DNA from: Liolophura sinensis | Taxonomy: Eukaryota; Mollusca; Polyplacophora; Chitonida; Chitonidae | Direction: 5' to 3' | NCBI RefSeq assembly: GCF_032854445.1 | Contig: NC_088295.1 | Span: 44,627,385 to 44,691,384 of the forward strand | Length of the DNA stretch: 64,000 bases | Shown here: positions 20,898 through 34,800 of the stretch, piece after piece | Position numbering within the stretch: position 1 is the stretch's first letter | How the letters are laid out: each line of letters opens with the position of its first letter | Made by a program: the position numbers and the translations under genes | Notes under the pieces: generated by a model | What the model was told of the DNA's origin: nothing | The model's input: the letters and a program-made list of their open reading frames with translations, nothing else | Databases searched by the model: none

Positions 20898-23800
20898 AGT
20901 TTTTTGCTGATGATGATGTCTATTGACACGAAACTGTAGTAAGTAACACTCAGACTTGAACAGGTGGTGAAGCAGTAGGAAAAAAAAACATACTATAAAA
21001 GACAATGTAGTCCAAAAACAAAAGCACAACAGCATACTCTTTCACCTGTTACATCATACAAGTAACATAGGACGTAGTGTGCAATCCTCTTATGTAACAA
21101 TCTAGGCACAACTCTGCCTGAGCGAGCACATGCACTACAGTACTTGCTGGTGAAAACAACAACTTCTATTTACACTTCTAACAAACTGTACAATACTTAC
21201 AAAGGGTTAGCAAGATTATGAAGGTGAGAGGGATGAAACTGAACATAGACATCAGTAATATATACACATACAGACTGAGAAATAGTGACAGTGGTCTAAC
21301 CCTGGACTGAGATGCCCATTATTACTATTATTATCAATATCATAGACAGAAAATGAGACATGGAACACATAAGGGTAGGTATTAACAGTTTATACCCATT
21401 ATTATAACAAAAAGGCCTTTTTTGATGGCTTGTGACTAGTTTCACTTTGTTGAGTAAATTAGAAGAAGAAAAAAAAAAACACAAAAACAAAAAAATGTTG
21501 CACTTATGTACATATATGCCTACAAAATACTATGTAATAATAATAATAATAATAATAATATAAACCAGCTGTGAACACAGATGCATCTGACTGTACAATA
21601 ACATATTACATTATGTTCACATATTGCACTAAACAAGACACTGGTCTTCACACTGAAGTCTATATCACTAGTTATTCACTTTAGCAGCTTGTTAGCCTCA
21701 TCACTTAACCATTGAATTGGCCAACTAACACTTAGCATTGGCCATCTGCTCTTTGGCAATGAATGACTCCTGACCTTTGTGACCTCACCCACCAAAGGTA
21801 GTTAACTCTTCTCACAGGTATTGAGATGGTAACCAATTACCACATTCACTGCTGAGGGCCTATGTAAAGAAATTTGTTTGTTTATTTGTATACGGAAGTC
21901 TAAAAAAACAGATGCCAATTACAGGCATGGCTGGGGTTCTTGATATTACATTGAATATTTGCTTTATTCTACTATTCCACTCTTTAGGTGCTTTTCCTAA
22001 AGGGCCATCTTCAAAAAGTGATTCGAAATCGAAACTCCTAGTATTCACACTTCCTTGGCCTATCTTGGGTCTTCTATGAGAAGAGAGGAGGGTGGGGTTG
22101 CACATAAGAAATAAGGGTAACCAACAAACCAAGTTAGATAACCAATCAATGGCTAGGAGTTGTGACTATAAATAAATACACCAGCGCACCGCACAACCAA
22201 ATCACAATTGCTGTCTATAGATTTATATATACACATATATTATGTTTCATACAAACTTGTGAACATGTGTCATTTAACTAGTGTGGAACATTTTCATGAT
22301 GTCAAAACAAAATTGATCGCCTTGAATTCGCCTTGTTGATTTTCAACAAACAGGTCAATTGATTAATTGATTGATTGTCAGCAAGTGATGTGGAAGATGG
22401 AAGAAATGATCATCCGAATGACACTGGCTACCTACATCCACAGATGGAAATTTGGGTGAAAACACAAAAGGGTTGTGTTTGACAGTTAAATTAATGGATT
22501 AAGGTACTATAAATTATGACGTCTTTAAAAACATTTTTATAACTTCATCCAAAATGAAGATGTTTTCTTTTGGTTTTATGAATCTCATGTGTAAATTTCG
22601 GTTTCATGAATCTTAACTAAAATTTGGTAAGAAATTTCCATTTGTAACACGAATACTTGTTTGTGTGCACATTCAGCATAACATGGGAGCTAACCCACAA
22701 AGCCACTTAGACAACTTTTCTCAGACAGTAACATGCTGTTAAGGGGATGCTTTTCATTCTTTTTTTACAATTGATGGCTTGTCTGCATGACACACTGATG
22801 ACATTGATAGCAGCATGAATCAAAATGTCTTTTTATCTTAGTCTAGGCAGTATTATCTCCTAGAAAGCTCAGTCACTACGAAACCACTGCCATGGATCAA
22901 ATCATGATGTAAAGGAGTGAATTTTCCGGTCAATGGATGATGTAAAATTTTTATATAAATGACAAGTACTGACATTCTGATATCCGGCCATGCAAAGAAT
23001 AACTTTTGCTCATCAAATTGATAGAAAAAGATAGAAAAAATTGCATAGCCCGTAGAATATGAAAGGCAAAGGACAATACATCTGAACAAAACGGAAGAAC
23101 CTAAAACAGGATGTTATGGATGATGACAAGTTTTTCATGAACAACTATCAGCCAAAGTTCAGGCTAAGTCATTCACCAGCAAGGTTTAATACTACTGTTT
23201 CAATTATGGCTGCCCAGTATGAAGACATGGGGTAGAATATGCCTGATCATATGATAACAAAACCATGAGCCATGGATTCAAAACACTACAGCCATTGTCC
23301 AGATCCTACAGAGCATATGCTATGATCCTACAGAGCATATGCTATGATCCTAGAGTACATGCCAGCCATACATGCAGGCGTAGGAACTAGAATTTGCTAT
23401 TCAGATCCTTACAAAGCATTAGAATGATTTTGCTAGGATTCCAGACAAACATGCCTTTTATCTTGAAACCGTGGCATTTCTTGCACAATATGGGATATAT
23501 GACAAGGATCGTAACTTTATACTTAGCAATTTACGTGTGAACACATAAGCTTGGCTTGCTGCAACATGCCCAGTAACACTACCACTACCATAAACCCACA
23601 CTGTAGATCAACTATCCTAGGAGACTGAACCTCAGCAATTTGTATAGGTCCAACAGCATGCTAGGTACAACACAGCTGAGTTGTGCTGACATACTGTCTC
23701 ATGAATACACATATGTGAACAGGCATCAAGGTCTGAATTTAGCAGGCTTGAGTAACCATTATGAAAAGTCATCTCCGCAGTACTCACATTTGTCATTTCA

Positions 23801-24821
23801 ACAGTCCAGCAGTAAAGTATTTAAACCATTGCCCTTTAGTGGAAGTTCACTTCCAGGTAGGCAGACAAAAAAACACTTTATATAAACAGGCAGTGTGAAC
23901 ATATTACTTGTCTAATTCCTCCACAAGACACAGGCTGAAATCATATCGCTGACAATATAATTAAATACAGCATATGAGATTCTCAGGCAATATCAATTCT
24001 TTTGATTTAGTTTTACCACAATTTGTCCATGATCCTTGACCTTCAATGTCTTCAATGACCTTGGCATTCAGTGACCTTAATATGTTCTTGTACATGTACA
24101 CAACTTTCTATAACAAACACAAAATGTAACTTACACAGCAGCACTTGGTATCTTTAGCAAATCGGTCATCCAATATAAGGTCAGTCATATGCTGTCTTTT
24201 CAGCATCTACATACAAGTATACATCACTCTCAGTTCCTTCATAAATTCAGATTTCAGACTCATGGGTGCAGAGTTCATGAAAAATACTGATATGACTGGC
24301 AGTATAGTTAAGTAGGTTTGGAAGACTGTCTTCCTCAGTCAGCATTTACAGGCAGTGACACAAAGGACTGACAATCCTACAGTCAATTTCTGATATCACA
24401 TCCTTCTGGCAGCTCCTTAAAATTTCAGCACCAGATCTTTTGTCACCACCCATCATCTGACGTTGACACAACATCAGACGGACAATACAGTTCAAGGATG
24501 AAGACGTCAGAAATAATGTGCGAGCAATACCTTGCATCACACAGCATTACCAAGCTTTGTTGACAATTGATCATGTACAGTTATTTTGCACAGGTTCTGG
24601 CGTTTCACCTTGTAATCAATGTCTAACATCACAAAGACTATGCCTTATTTGTTCTCACCAGTTTGTAACATGTTCATCGTGAACACAGGCATAGCAAGGA
24701 GCTAACAGATATTTCACTTGATGCAGCATTTTTATGTTGATAATGAATTGTTCTAGCAGACAATCACATGACTCAGCACTTGATGTTAATCTGCATCTCA
24801 CAGAATCAGCACTGGTCTTCA
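20896..24821 (-). other. Probable NAV 3' UTR
   Basis: This is 3.9 kb of AT-rich sequence after the NAV stop codon with no recognisable gene. Candidate minus-strand AATAAA signals occur at 20890-20895 and near 21888. The assignment as UTR is inferred only from position. It contains a TAA microsatellite at 21535-21560 and a short direct repeat near 23300-23350 built on gatcctacagagcatatg. Most of it (about 21405-24980) has no equivalent in the left copy of the duplication. Confidence 0.4.
21535..21560. repeat. (TAA)n microsatellite
   Basis: About nine TAA units in the probable NAV 3' UTR, in the portion missing from the left duplicate. Confidence 0.9.
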
Positions 24822-24956
24822 TCATGTTGACTCGGCACTGGATGTTGACACTTCCTGAATGATGCTGCTGTGGCTATCCAGACTTGTGGAATCACTGTCA
24901 TTGCTCTGGGGGCTGGAGTAACTAGCAGCCTCCTGTAGTCTCATCAACATGCTCAT
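24822..24956 (-). CDS. NAV: NAV exon 16 (terminal coding exon)
   Basis: The exon has 44 codons plus TGA, with acceptor ttattgcag. It starts MSMLMRLQEAASYSSPQSND and ends SSAEST. Vertebrate navigators end in the same way (MLxKLQEAANY, then a Ser/Asp tail). The exon is absent from the left duplicate because of a 3.6-kb deletion. Confidence 0.92.
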   Translation of the reverse strand: MSMLMRLQEAASYSSPQSNDSDSTSLDSHSSIIQEVSTSSAEST

Positions 24957-27900
24957 CTGCAATAATATATGGCACAGAAATAACAAACGGTAAAAACACA
25001 ACCTTGTCTCATGCCAACTTCAATTTTTGAGCTATTTTTAAGCCAATAAAAAATTATATGGCTAATGCATTTTACACATTATTTCCACACTTTAGAAAGA
25101 CAAATATCCGGCTTGTTTAAGGTTTGACAAAACTGAATTTAACTCTACATCGATTTCAATTATTTTAACATTCAAACAGTTGGAATCCTCTTTGCTTGAC
25201 TAAAGTTAAAATTAACTTCGTCCTTCTCTGAAAAGTACATACCAAAACCATCAACTCTTTATTTCAGCCAAAACTGAAGTTCTACACACTTATTACACTC
25301 AGCTAAAAATCATTATCTGTTAATGGATTACATCAAAAACTACTGTATCAAAAGTAAAAAATAGTTTCTCATTTCTACATTACATAACACCATGCATGTT
25401 TTTATTTCATTTTCTATTTTTTACAGAAAATATAGGAACCTGTGTCATTTAGTAATTTAGCTTCATGTTTTTAAACCTCGGCTTAGTGTGCAAAATCCAA
25501 ACTATATTTTTCTTTTCATAACTTTAATGTAAAATGAAGGATGCAATTAGCACATCATTTCATTTTTTAAGTAAAAGGTTTCAAAATCTACTACTATAAA
25601 ATCATCATGAAAGATTTTTTCCATTAGATTAGCATTAAAACCAGTTCTAATGATTGTTTTGTCATACATTTACAGCAAAAATAACACAGGTTCCTTTTGG
25701 ATGACAACATTCAGTTCACACCTTTTTTCACAAAGCTGTAAAACATGCATAGAGTCAGAAATGTATGCTAACCTACCAGGGGGTCCCCTTCTCCCTCACT
25801 GGTTGTCTCCTTTATGGTGGGGTTGTTCTTGATCTGGGGAGGGGCCACACCCTGGGTGTCAAAACCCACATCCTCTGGGCGGAGCCTAAGGAGTGATGGC
25901 CAATCCTGGTTGCTGTTATTACTCCATGGATATGTCTCAATCACCCAATCAGCAGGGTCCTCCCATGGAGCTCTCTTGCCATACATCTGAATCACAGGCC
26001 AGAATATACATAAAAACTCCTGAACATGAATAATATTGCAATATTGCAATATTGCAATTCCACTAACTGAAGAAAAAGAAATATTCTGTCATAATCTGGC
26101 AAGGCGATACGAAAAAATTTGTGATAAGACAAGACTCAATGATGCAAGAAATCAAAGTACCCTTTGTTCTTTAGTAGTTTTTACACCAAATTTGATTTTT
26201 ATTGTGCTTCAGGCCTTGGCCTCACTCATCATTTGCTGTTGCAAGTTGCTATATAAGCACCCTGTCCTCTATGCATATAGTGTTCATCTTACCACCTATA
26301 CCCGCCTTCAAAATAATTTTGTTATTTTAGAGAAAGTGAGACAAGGGAGATAACTCCTACCTGTAGTCCTTCCCTCACAGCCTCCAGGAGGTATGGTATA
26401 ATACTGTAATTCCATAGGTCAGTAAACCAAACCTGGGAGCCTGCTATGTCCATGGGACAGGATAAGAACAAGCGTGGTCCTGTAATACAACAACAAATGT
26501 TATCGTCAGTTGTCCATCTTGATCCAAATGAATGATATGTTCAAAAATAAATGAATGAATGAGGTTGAACATTTCCAAAGTAAATCAAGAAAAGTCATTA
26601 CATGCAAATAGCAGAAGAGTATAAATCTGTCTGGGTATTACAGTATGAAAGAGTACTGGTATAATAAAAATTTCTGTTACGATGTGGAATTTCAGTGATT
26701 TCAAGTGGTCTTGCAATACAGCAAACACTCAAAGCAAGATGGAAAGAAAGAAAATCCGTGGAGATTCCTAGCAATGTGAACAGCAAAGCTTGCGATTATG
26801 TAATGTGTTCAGACCGTAACATAAAGAAAGCCTCCAGGCTGCTGACTCCTTTTTTCCATGATGTAAGAAATTCTAGATAGTATGTAGTTATTAGTTCAAG
26901 GTTAAATGAATTGATATAATATTGGCCTAATGACCATCTTTTCTCAGAACTGAGTTCCCTTTCCATTGTATTTGCATCTTGTATATCTGTCTCTATGCGA
27001 AACCCTCCCTATTACACCTCTGTTTATAAAGGAGACAAACCCAGATAATGAACTGTTTTTTCCCCCCTTGCACTGGCATATATCATGCTTGCGCATGTGG
27101 TTGCCATTCCTTTCAAATATATATATAAAGCTTGCCATATGGGCATAATAATGCCAATTAATAATGCCTCTTCATCTCAACCTTAAAAAAAGCATTCAAA
27201 CACTATGTATTTTAACTCCAGATTAAGACACAAATAAAAGTTGAGATGGCTCCTTTACTTACCAATGGTAACATCTGAAGAGCTGTGCGTCTCCAGGAAT
27301 TTGTTCAAATGCTGCCAGACCTTAGGAATCCAGTCAATGATTTTGTTGAGGTCATTGTTCCTCGTTCCCATCCTGACCTCAGCCTCCACAAGCTTACGCC
27401 TCAAGAACCTCCCTAGGAACCCCTTTACGGGTTCCATATGGTTGGCACAAAGAACCCATCTAAAGTTGTGGTGCAGCTGTAAGTTTGTTGTTGAACAGGT
27501 TGCCTGGTTCATTGTACCAATTATGTAGGGACTGTAAGAAAGCATAAAATTGAACTAATAAATTGTAGCTCTTTTCACTTCATTGTACATGAAATTCCCA
27601 TGGCGAGAAATAATGTGTAAGAATTATAAAGATCAGCAACAAAAAGATCTGGTTTTATAGTCATAACATCATGCAGTGACATAATAAGGGGGAGTTCGGC
27701 CAAGATGAGTTATTCCCCTTGGAGCAGCCTCCTGATATCACATTTTTCTTTCATAAAACAATGAATATCAATAAATTTATGGAAATTTTTTTTCTACACA
27801 ACCTCCAAATATAATAATATCAAAAAAAATCTACACCATAACAAATTTAAAACATATTTAAATTTGCAATCAAGCACTTATATGATGAAAATATCATAAA

Positions 27901-30900
27901 CTACAGCAAAATTATATTTACCATTTCTGATACTTGACACTGAGGAATCCATTAAAGACTTCTCCTAGAGATCCCACATGGTGCAAGTTATCCAGGATTA
28001 TAACACTGGGGAGTTCACCTACACTTGTACTTTCACACTGCTCCGCGATGTTTGACAAATACTGGCGTAGTTCTTTAGCAGACTTGTGATCCACGTTGAA
28101 TGTAGCGATAGATCCTGCCGTCAGCTTCTTGCCGGATCTGCAAAGTGCGATGGTGCATAACACTGTACTATTTCCAATATTCACAAACAAATGGATTCAC
28201 TTTCAACAAAAACAAAAAAAATCAAGAGAGGACACATTAAGCATACATGCAGACTTTTTCCTAACAACTTTTGACATGCTTTACTTTAAGACTAAACCAA
28301 GAATTTGTGCCACATTATTATGAGAACATACCAACTGCATATCAAGTGTCTGAACATCTCATTTGGAGACAAATATCCAATAATAAATTTTTGCACAGTG
28401 TCATGTCAACCTCTGGCACAGTTAAGACAATACACTGAAAAAGTGACACTCCTCGTCCACAACACTGCAGACATCTTGCAGGGATTACATCGGTATTAAT
28501 ATTTTTTCTATATATATGATCATTTCCTTTTTTTGTACAGCAAATGCTGACTGCTCTTAATATCACAAAATGATAGCTACACTATGATGCATAAAAGAAA
28601 TGATTTCCATTTTTGGTGTTCCGGCAAGCTGAGTGACAGATTTCCCTGTTATCATTATTATTGCTACCTGAAAACAAACATAAAGCCAACTGTGTCTTAC
28701 CTGAGTACGAGGTGCTCTGACAGTTTCTGGGCCAGATATGTTTTTCCTGTACCACTAGGTCCACACAGAATGATCCGTCTGTGCTCCAGTAACAGTGATA
28801 CATATCTCTGCACAATGCTCTTAGGGATGAGGGTCTCAAAGGCCAGGGAATCCACACTATTCTGATGGGTGCCTGGATTGTCAATAACAACAACAATCAT
28901 GTGAGCAAAAATAACAAATATGAATGAAAACATAGCTACAGGTATATTCTGCATTTTTGCATTACACCTTTCTTTAAGTGAAAATTTGCCTTTTGAACAG
29001 ATCAAAGGCAATACCAATGTCCAAGTTTGTGCTCACCTTTCAAGCATATTCCTATTTGCATTGTATCTCCAACAAGGTACCCTACAGGTAACAATTCTGG
29101 GGTCTCTGCATCTACAAAATTAAGAGCAAACAAAGCTAAATTTCATGAATAACTGTTTATTTAATTATTTGCCCATTTGATTGGAGTTTTACGCTGTACT
29201 CAAGAATATTTCACTTAGATTTATTTATTTATTTGGTGTTTTATGACGCACTCAAGGCGGAAGTAAAATGTTTAGGATGTTCAACAGTTTATGGGTGATC
29301 ATATTATTCAATACTTCCAAATATCCTATATTCCTTTAAAGCTGAAGACATAAACTATGTCTGATGAGTCACTGTTCAACAGTCAACTGTAGCAATGGCC
29401 TACGTACCTTTAGTCCGTGTTATCTCCCCCACATGGTAACTGTACACACTTTCAGCATTCAGCCCCAGGTTTGTCACAGGGTCTACCCTCAACACATACT
29501 CCTGTAAAATAAGAACCAAATTAATCACGTAAAAAAACAATATCATGGTGAACACAGAAACATGCAACAGTCAACAAGTGAAGAAAACATGCACACATAC
29601 ATGTGCACCACTACTGAAGTAAGTGCACACTTTAATTTCTAAAACAACTTTCTTAACAAATTTTTACCTCTGGTCTGGGTAAGACGTTTAAAATTTGGTC
29701 TAGAGATCCTCATGTGTAGGCCAAAATGCCTCAATGGGATTCATAGCATATTTAATTTTTCCAAGTTATTAGACGATACAATGTATATATACCACATTTA
29801 TATCAGAAATCTTTCAGAATATCTAGCATTTTCTTCATTTTTATCAAAAGAAATTAATACTTGTTTTCACCAGTTTTACAGAAATACTATTCAGGATATC
29901 ATATCACAGGCTAAAAGTACACACCTCATGCAATGATTGTTCTTTTTCCATTGGTGCATTCACAAAGTGATATTGAAGAATGCTCTACGCACAAGTAACC
30001 AAACACTCGAGAACCTTAACTTTTCTCCTTTGAGACTTATGGGAATATATTTACATAAACAAACAGTAGTTGTATATCAGGCTTTTCCCAGGCTCCAAAA
30101 AGCCATTGACGCAGCAAATGTAGCATACAGCATTTCAGACAGTTACCGCTTAGACACCTATTGCATAACAGTTACTGTTTTCTCACGAAATAACTTAGAG
30201 GGAAAGTAAACTCGAGATAACATATCAGTTTGCAGAGCCGACAGACATGGGGTAAAACAAACACGTGAAAATGACTGCTTCTTTTATACTTGTTTACTCA
30301 AGATTCAGCTTTTCAGTAAGGTCAAAAATGTTAACAGAATTTATATATAACCAAATTGCCCTTCATGAAAACAGTTTAGCTGCATCGTAATAGTCTGGCA
30401 TACACCCATGGGTTTTACCAAACTGGCAAATTTGTGAAAAAGTCATACAGTAATTTTTTTATTTGTTTTTCATACAAAATGTTCAAAGTTGTGCTGTCAG
30501 AATGGCATTAAGACATAATTTCTAATCAAACTGCATCACTGAAAGAACTTACCTTAAATATTTTCCGCACAATGCTGTCTAAGATATCCCACTTTGTTTT
30601 CCCACTTACAGATAGCGACCCAATTAAAGTTTCAAACAATTTCTGCAAGAACAAACAGTACAAATTTAACTAGCAATCCAAGGCTTCTATTGATCTTAGA
30701 CAATGGTACATCTATGTTTTACTTTTTTTATTAACTTTTTTTTTAAACCAAAGCCTGAAAAGAAACAATAACAACAATAGCAAGTCTTTTGTTTCATAAC
30801 AATGAGTTCAGCAGAACAATAACCATCTGGTTTAACAACAATAATTCAAAAGACAAATGACTTTACTTCAAATCAGACAACGCACAACTTACCTCTACCC

Positions 30901-31777
30901 TCTTTAATGGATCTGGATTTGAACCCAGGATTACTGTGATGGTTACCCTTTTCCCTTCACGATCAATGTTTTCTTGAAGCGTCAATATATCTGCAGCAAT
31001 GCAAATATAATCATATTTACAATCTGAGTTTATGCAGACAATTTACTTGCAACAATTTTTATATGATATATAGTTGTATTTTGAGCAAGATTTTTCTATC
31101 CAAAGAATGCCAATTTTTTTCTAGCTTTAACAATCTGATGTCTATTCTTGAACCTACTCGACTCAGTCTAGAAAGTACAGAATTTGAATATTAACACAGA
31201 TATATTTATACTTCCTTAAATGTCTGGCAAGAAATCAAATAATCTGACAGGGTGTCAATAAAAAAAGCCCTTTTTTTCAGGAATGCTTGTCCAATAATTG
31301 TGAAATAAATCAGAATTTGTTGGATTTGGAGACAATCAAATTTGTATCTATACATGGTGACTTTTTTCTTGGCACAGGCCTAAAGCATTCAGATCCTTTT
31401 CTTAGTCAGAAGCAGCAATATTTGTGGCAAAACCTCACAAAAACTGTTCAGTAATGGGGAGCCTTTCCCACCTAAAATAATCTGAGATTAATCTGTGTTG
31501 TGTATTTCTCGTTCTTGCCTTTGCAACAATGATTTGTGGACAAATTGGTACCGTAGTACTACATGTATGTATTACAAGGAAACAACTGCCATTCTGACTT
31601 GGACACCCCCCCCAACCCCAACACCAACCCAGGTCACCACTGCGGCTGAAATGCTACCAGTATCACACTGGCATCTTCTCCACAAAAAGATTAAATTTTT
31701 TTCAATCAAGATACATTAATACCTTACAGTGGTCACTTTAAAGAAAAAGAAGCCCATCACTTCCAACGATAGTGGTA

Positions 31778-31833
<56 letters not shown>

Positions 31834-34800
31834 ACTGATGTATGCAATATGATGTATGATGCAGTGCTTTAAATTCAGAACATACACGTACACTGTCCGT
31901 CCCTAGGCTCATTTGCTTTAAGATTTCAACATGAACATGACAGCAATCTAGCAGCAATGGATATGGCCATATGCTGTGATTCCCACTGACAAATCAGTTG
32001 GTCTTTCACTTTCAGTTTATTGCCTCACCTAGGCTGCTCTGTTCCCCCATGCTGAGTGCTCTCTCCAGAGAGTCACTACTAGACCTCTGCTGTAGTGATG
32101 ACTGCGATGTGTTTAATGACCGCGAGGACATCATTTTATGCAGACGGTCATTGTCGGCTTTGAGAGCACTCATCTCATTCTACAAATAAAAATCAGAGAG
32201 ACGCTGATGAGGATGAGTCCAAAAAATGTTTATTTATTTATTTGATTTGTGTTTTACGCTGTACTCAAGAATATTTCACTTATACGACGGCGGCCAGCAC
32301 TATGGTGGGTGGAAACCGGGCACAGCCCGGGGGAAACCCACAACCATCCGCAGGCTGCTAACAAACCTTCCCACATACGGCCGGAGAGGAAGCCAGCATG
32401 AGCTGGACTTGAACTCACAGCGCATTGGTGAGAGGCTCCTGGGTCATTACGCTGTGCTAGCACGCTAACCGACTGAGCCACGGAGGCCCCTGAGTCCAAA
32501 AAATGAGAAGATAAGAAAACCTAAGAAGAATTACTGAAAATCATCAAGTGCCAAGGACATTCATTATGATTGACTGACTGACCAACTGTTGTTTAACACC
32601 ATACTAAAAACCTTTTCACTTTAGGTATGATGGTGCTTAATTTTAAGGGTGGAAACACATGTTCAGTCACCAAGTGAAGATTAATTTACCACTTGTACAA
32701 AGTTAAGACAGAATGAAAACTAAGCTTTTTTAAACTAAAAAAGTAATATCAGTTTCTAAGAAATTCCTACTTCTAATTTTCATCAAAAAAAAAGTGTGAA
32801 TGGCTGATATTACTGTACACTGTGTTAATTCAAACAAAGAGACACAGAGTATATTTATTTGTTTGATTGGTGTTTTACACCATACTCAAGAACATTTCAC
32901 TTATACGATGGCTGTCAGCATTATGGTGGGAGGAAACTAGGCAGAGCCCTGGGGAAACCCATGACCATCTGCAGGTTGCTGACAGACTTGACCTAACAGC
33001 GCCCGCATTGGTGAGAGGCTCCTGGGTCATTACTCTGCGCTAGTGCGCTAACCAACTGAGCCACGCACGGAGGCCCCGCACAGAGTATATCTCATACACT
33101 GATACATGCACACAAAATGACAAAAGCAAGCAAGCCCATCAACCCATGGAAATACAATTTCAGTTTTGAGGTAAATTCTTCTGAGAGCTAATTACAAAAG
33201 ACTTAAAAGGTTTGAAGACCAACTTTTTTTTACCCTTGCTAAAGAAAAGACTGTTTGCAAGTGAGGATGCTTAAAATGACATAAACCTTATGAACAGAGA
33301 AATGTTTTACTATGCAGGGAACTTCTAACACTCCTTCAGGCCTTCAACAGTGAAGCAATCCAAAGTTATATGCCCTTGTTTTCTTTTCCTGTAGTATGTC
33401 ACACTTTTTCAAGTATACTTGTATGTGTTCATAAAACAGTTAGCACACAAGCCCTGCAGCATTACAGCCAAAAGTGATGGGTTTTCTCTGTAATTTGGAC
33501 CTCTGTGTGTAACCAGTAAGACTCTCTCTGAGAGATGAGCGTGCTGTTCACTGTAAGAATTATGGACAATGACGTAGGTGGACATAGTTTTGATGTTGTG
33601 CAGTCTTCAGGGGAGATTACATGCAGGCTTTGTCATTAAATGACAAGTGTAAAGAACACGCTGATAACAGTTCTCCAGCTGTTGCAGGATAAGATCATTG
33701 CTCTTCATCATACATAAACAGCTCCAAAACCCAACATCTGTTAGGGAGCATCAAGAGTGACAGTGGCAACTCTAGAATTTCACCACGACAAGATAAATCT
33801 CCAGCTCAACCAATATGGGGAGTCCACCTCTATATAATACCTCAACTGGGCTTTTTTTTAACCATGTTGTCTGTTGTAAACTGGCTTTATGTTGGCATAA
33901 CAACTGTCTCGTTTAATAAAACCTAAACTGTGGGTTAATGTGGACATCCCAATGGGGAGACAAACTTACAGCTGCTTTTAAATAGCTTTCTGTTTCTGGT
34001 TGCTTTTACACACAAGCACGGTGCATCAGGCTTTTTGTTAACCGGACTGAAGACTCCTGCATTGTTTTTCTTTCTTCAACAAATGTTGAGTTTAGATAAA
34101 ATGTTTGGTTCGAGATAAAAAAAAGCTTTTAGATTTGTGGGGATAGAAAACGTATCTTGACACGCCACACAAAGACTGAAGTTTAACCACAGGCATGGCT
34201 GAAGTAATAAAGAATAAAACCTAAGCAATTGTGAAAAGTTTCTACAGAAGAAATGTTTCAGCAAAAGTAATAGTTTTCAGGATGTAAAATTCCTGCCACC
34301 ATTTCATTCACTTTTTCACATGAAGGAAGCTTCAAGTTAGCCTAAGGCTATAAATGAGTTATCAAGATAGAAAATACTTTCACTTAAAATTTGCTCCTTC
34401 TATTTATCATGTCTTCACACAATTCTGCAGTCCTGTCTTACCTTCATTTTGGACATGGTCTCCTTGAGCTGTTCTAACTGGTGGGCAGAGGTCAGGGCTT
34501 CCAATCGTATGTCTGTCAGTTTCATGTCCTTTTCTCGCAACTGTTTCTTCAGATCTGTAACTGAGGATGTACCCTCCTCCACCCTGTTAACACAATTACA
34601 GATAATCAGAGATAGCCTTCTTTTTCAGTAAAATTTCACAATTTTCCATTGGACTTGGAACTAATTAAGAAGACACCCTCTCAACAAACTTTTTTATTTA
34701 ATGAAGAAAGACATCCTCTCAACAAACTTTTCCATTTAACTAAGGAAGACATTATCTCAACAAACTTTTCCATTTAACAAGAAGAAAATCCTCATCACAA

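Larger units (their letters stand above)
18571..30592. repeat. Segmental duplication, right (intact) copy
   Basis: This is the right partner of 1-6991. It contains the NAV 3' flank, the probable 3' UTR and NAV exons 16 back to part of exon 9, all intact. The left limit is set by the window start in the other copy, so the true duplicated block may extend left of 18571. The right limit is inside exon 9. Confidence 0.93.
24957..31028 (-). other. NAV introns 8-15
   Basis: Eight introns between exons 8 and 16 of about 0.25-1.0 kb each, all GT-AG. Apart from the SINE tails and the ATTGCAAT array, no gene or RNA is recognised in them. The block is shared with the left duplicate, where the intron sequence is still readily aligned. 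Confidence 0.8.
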
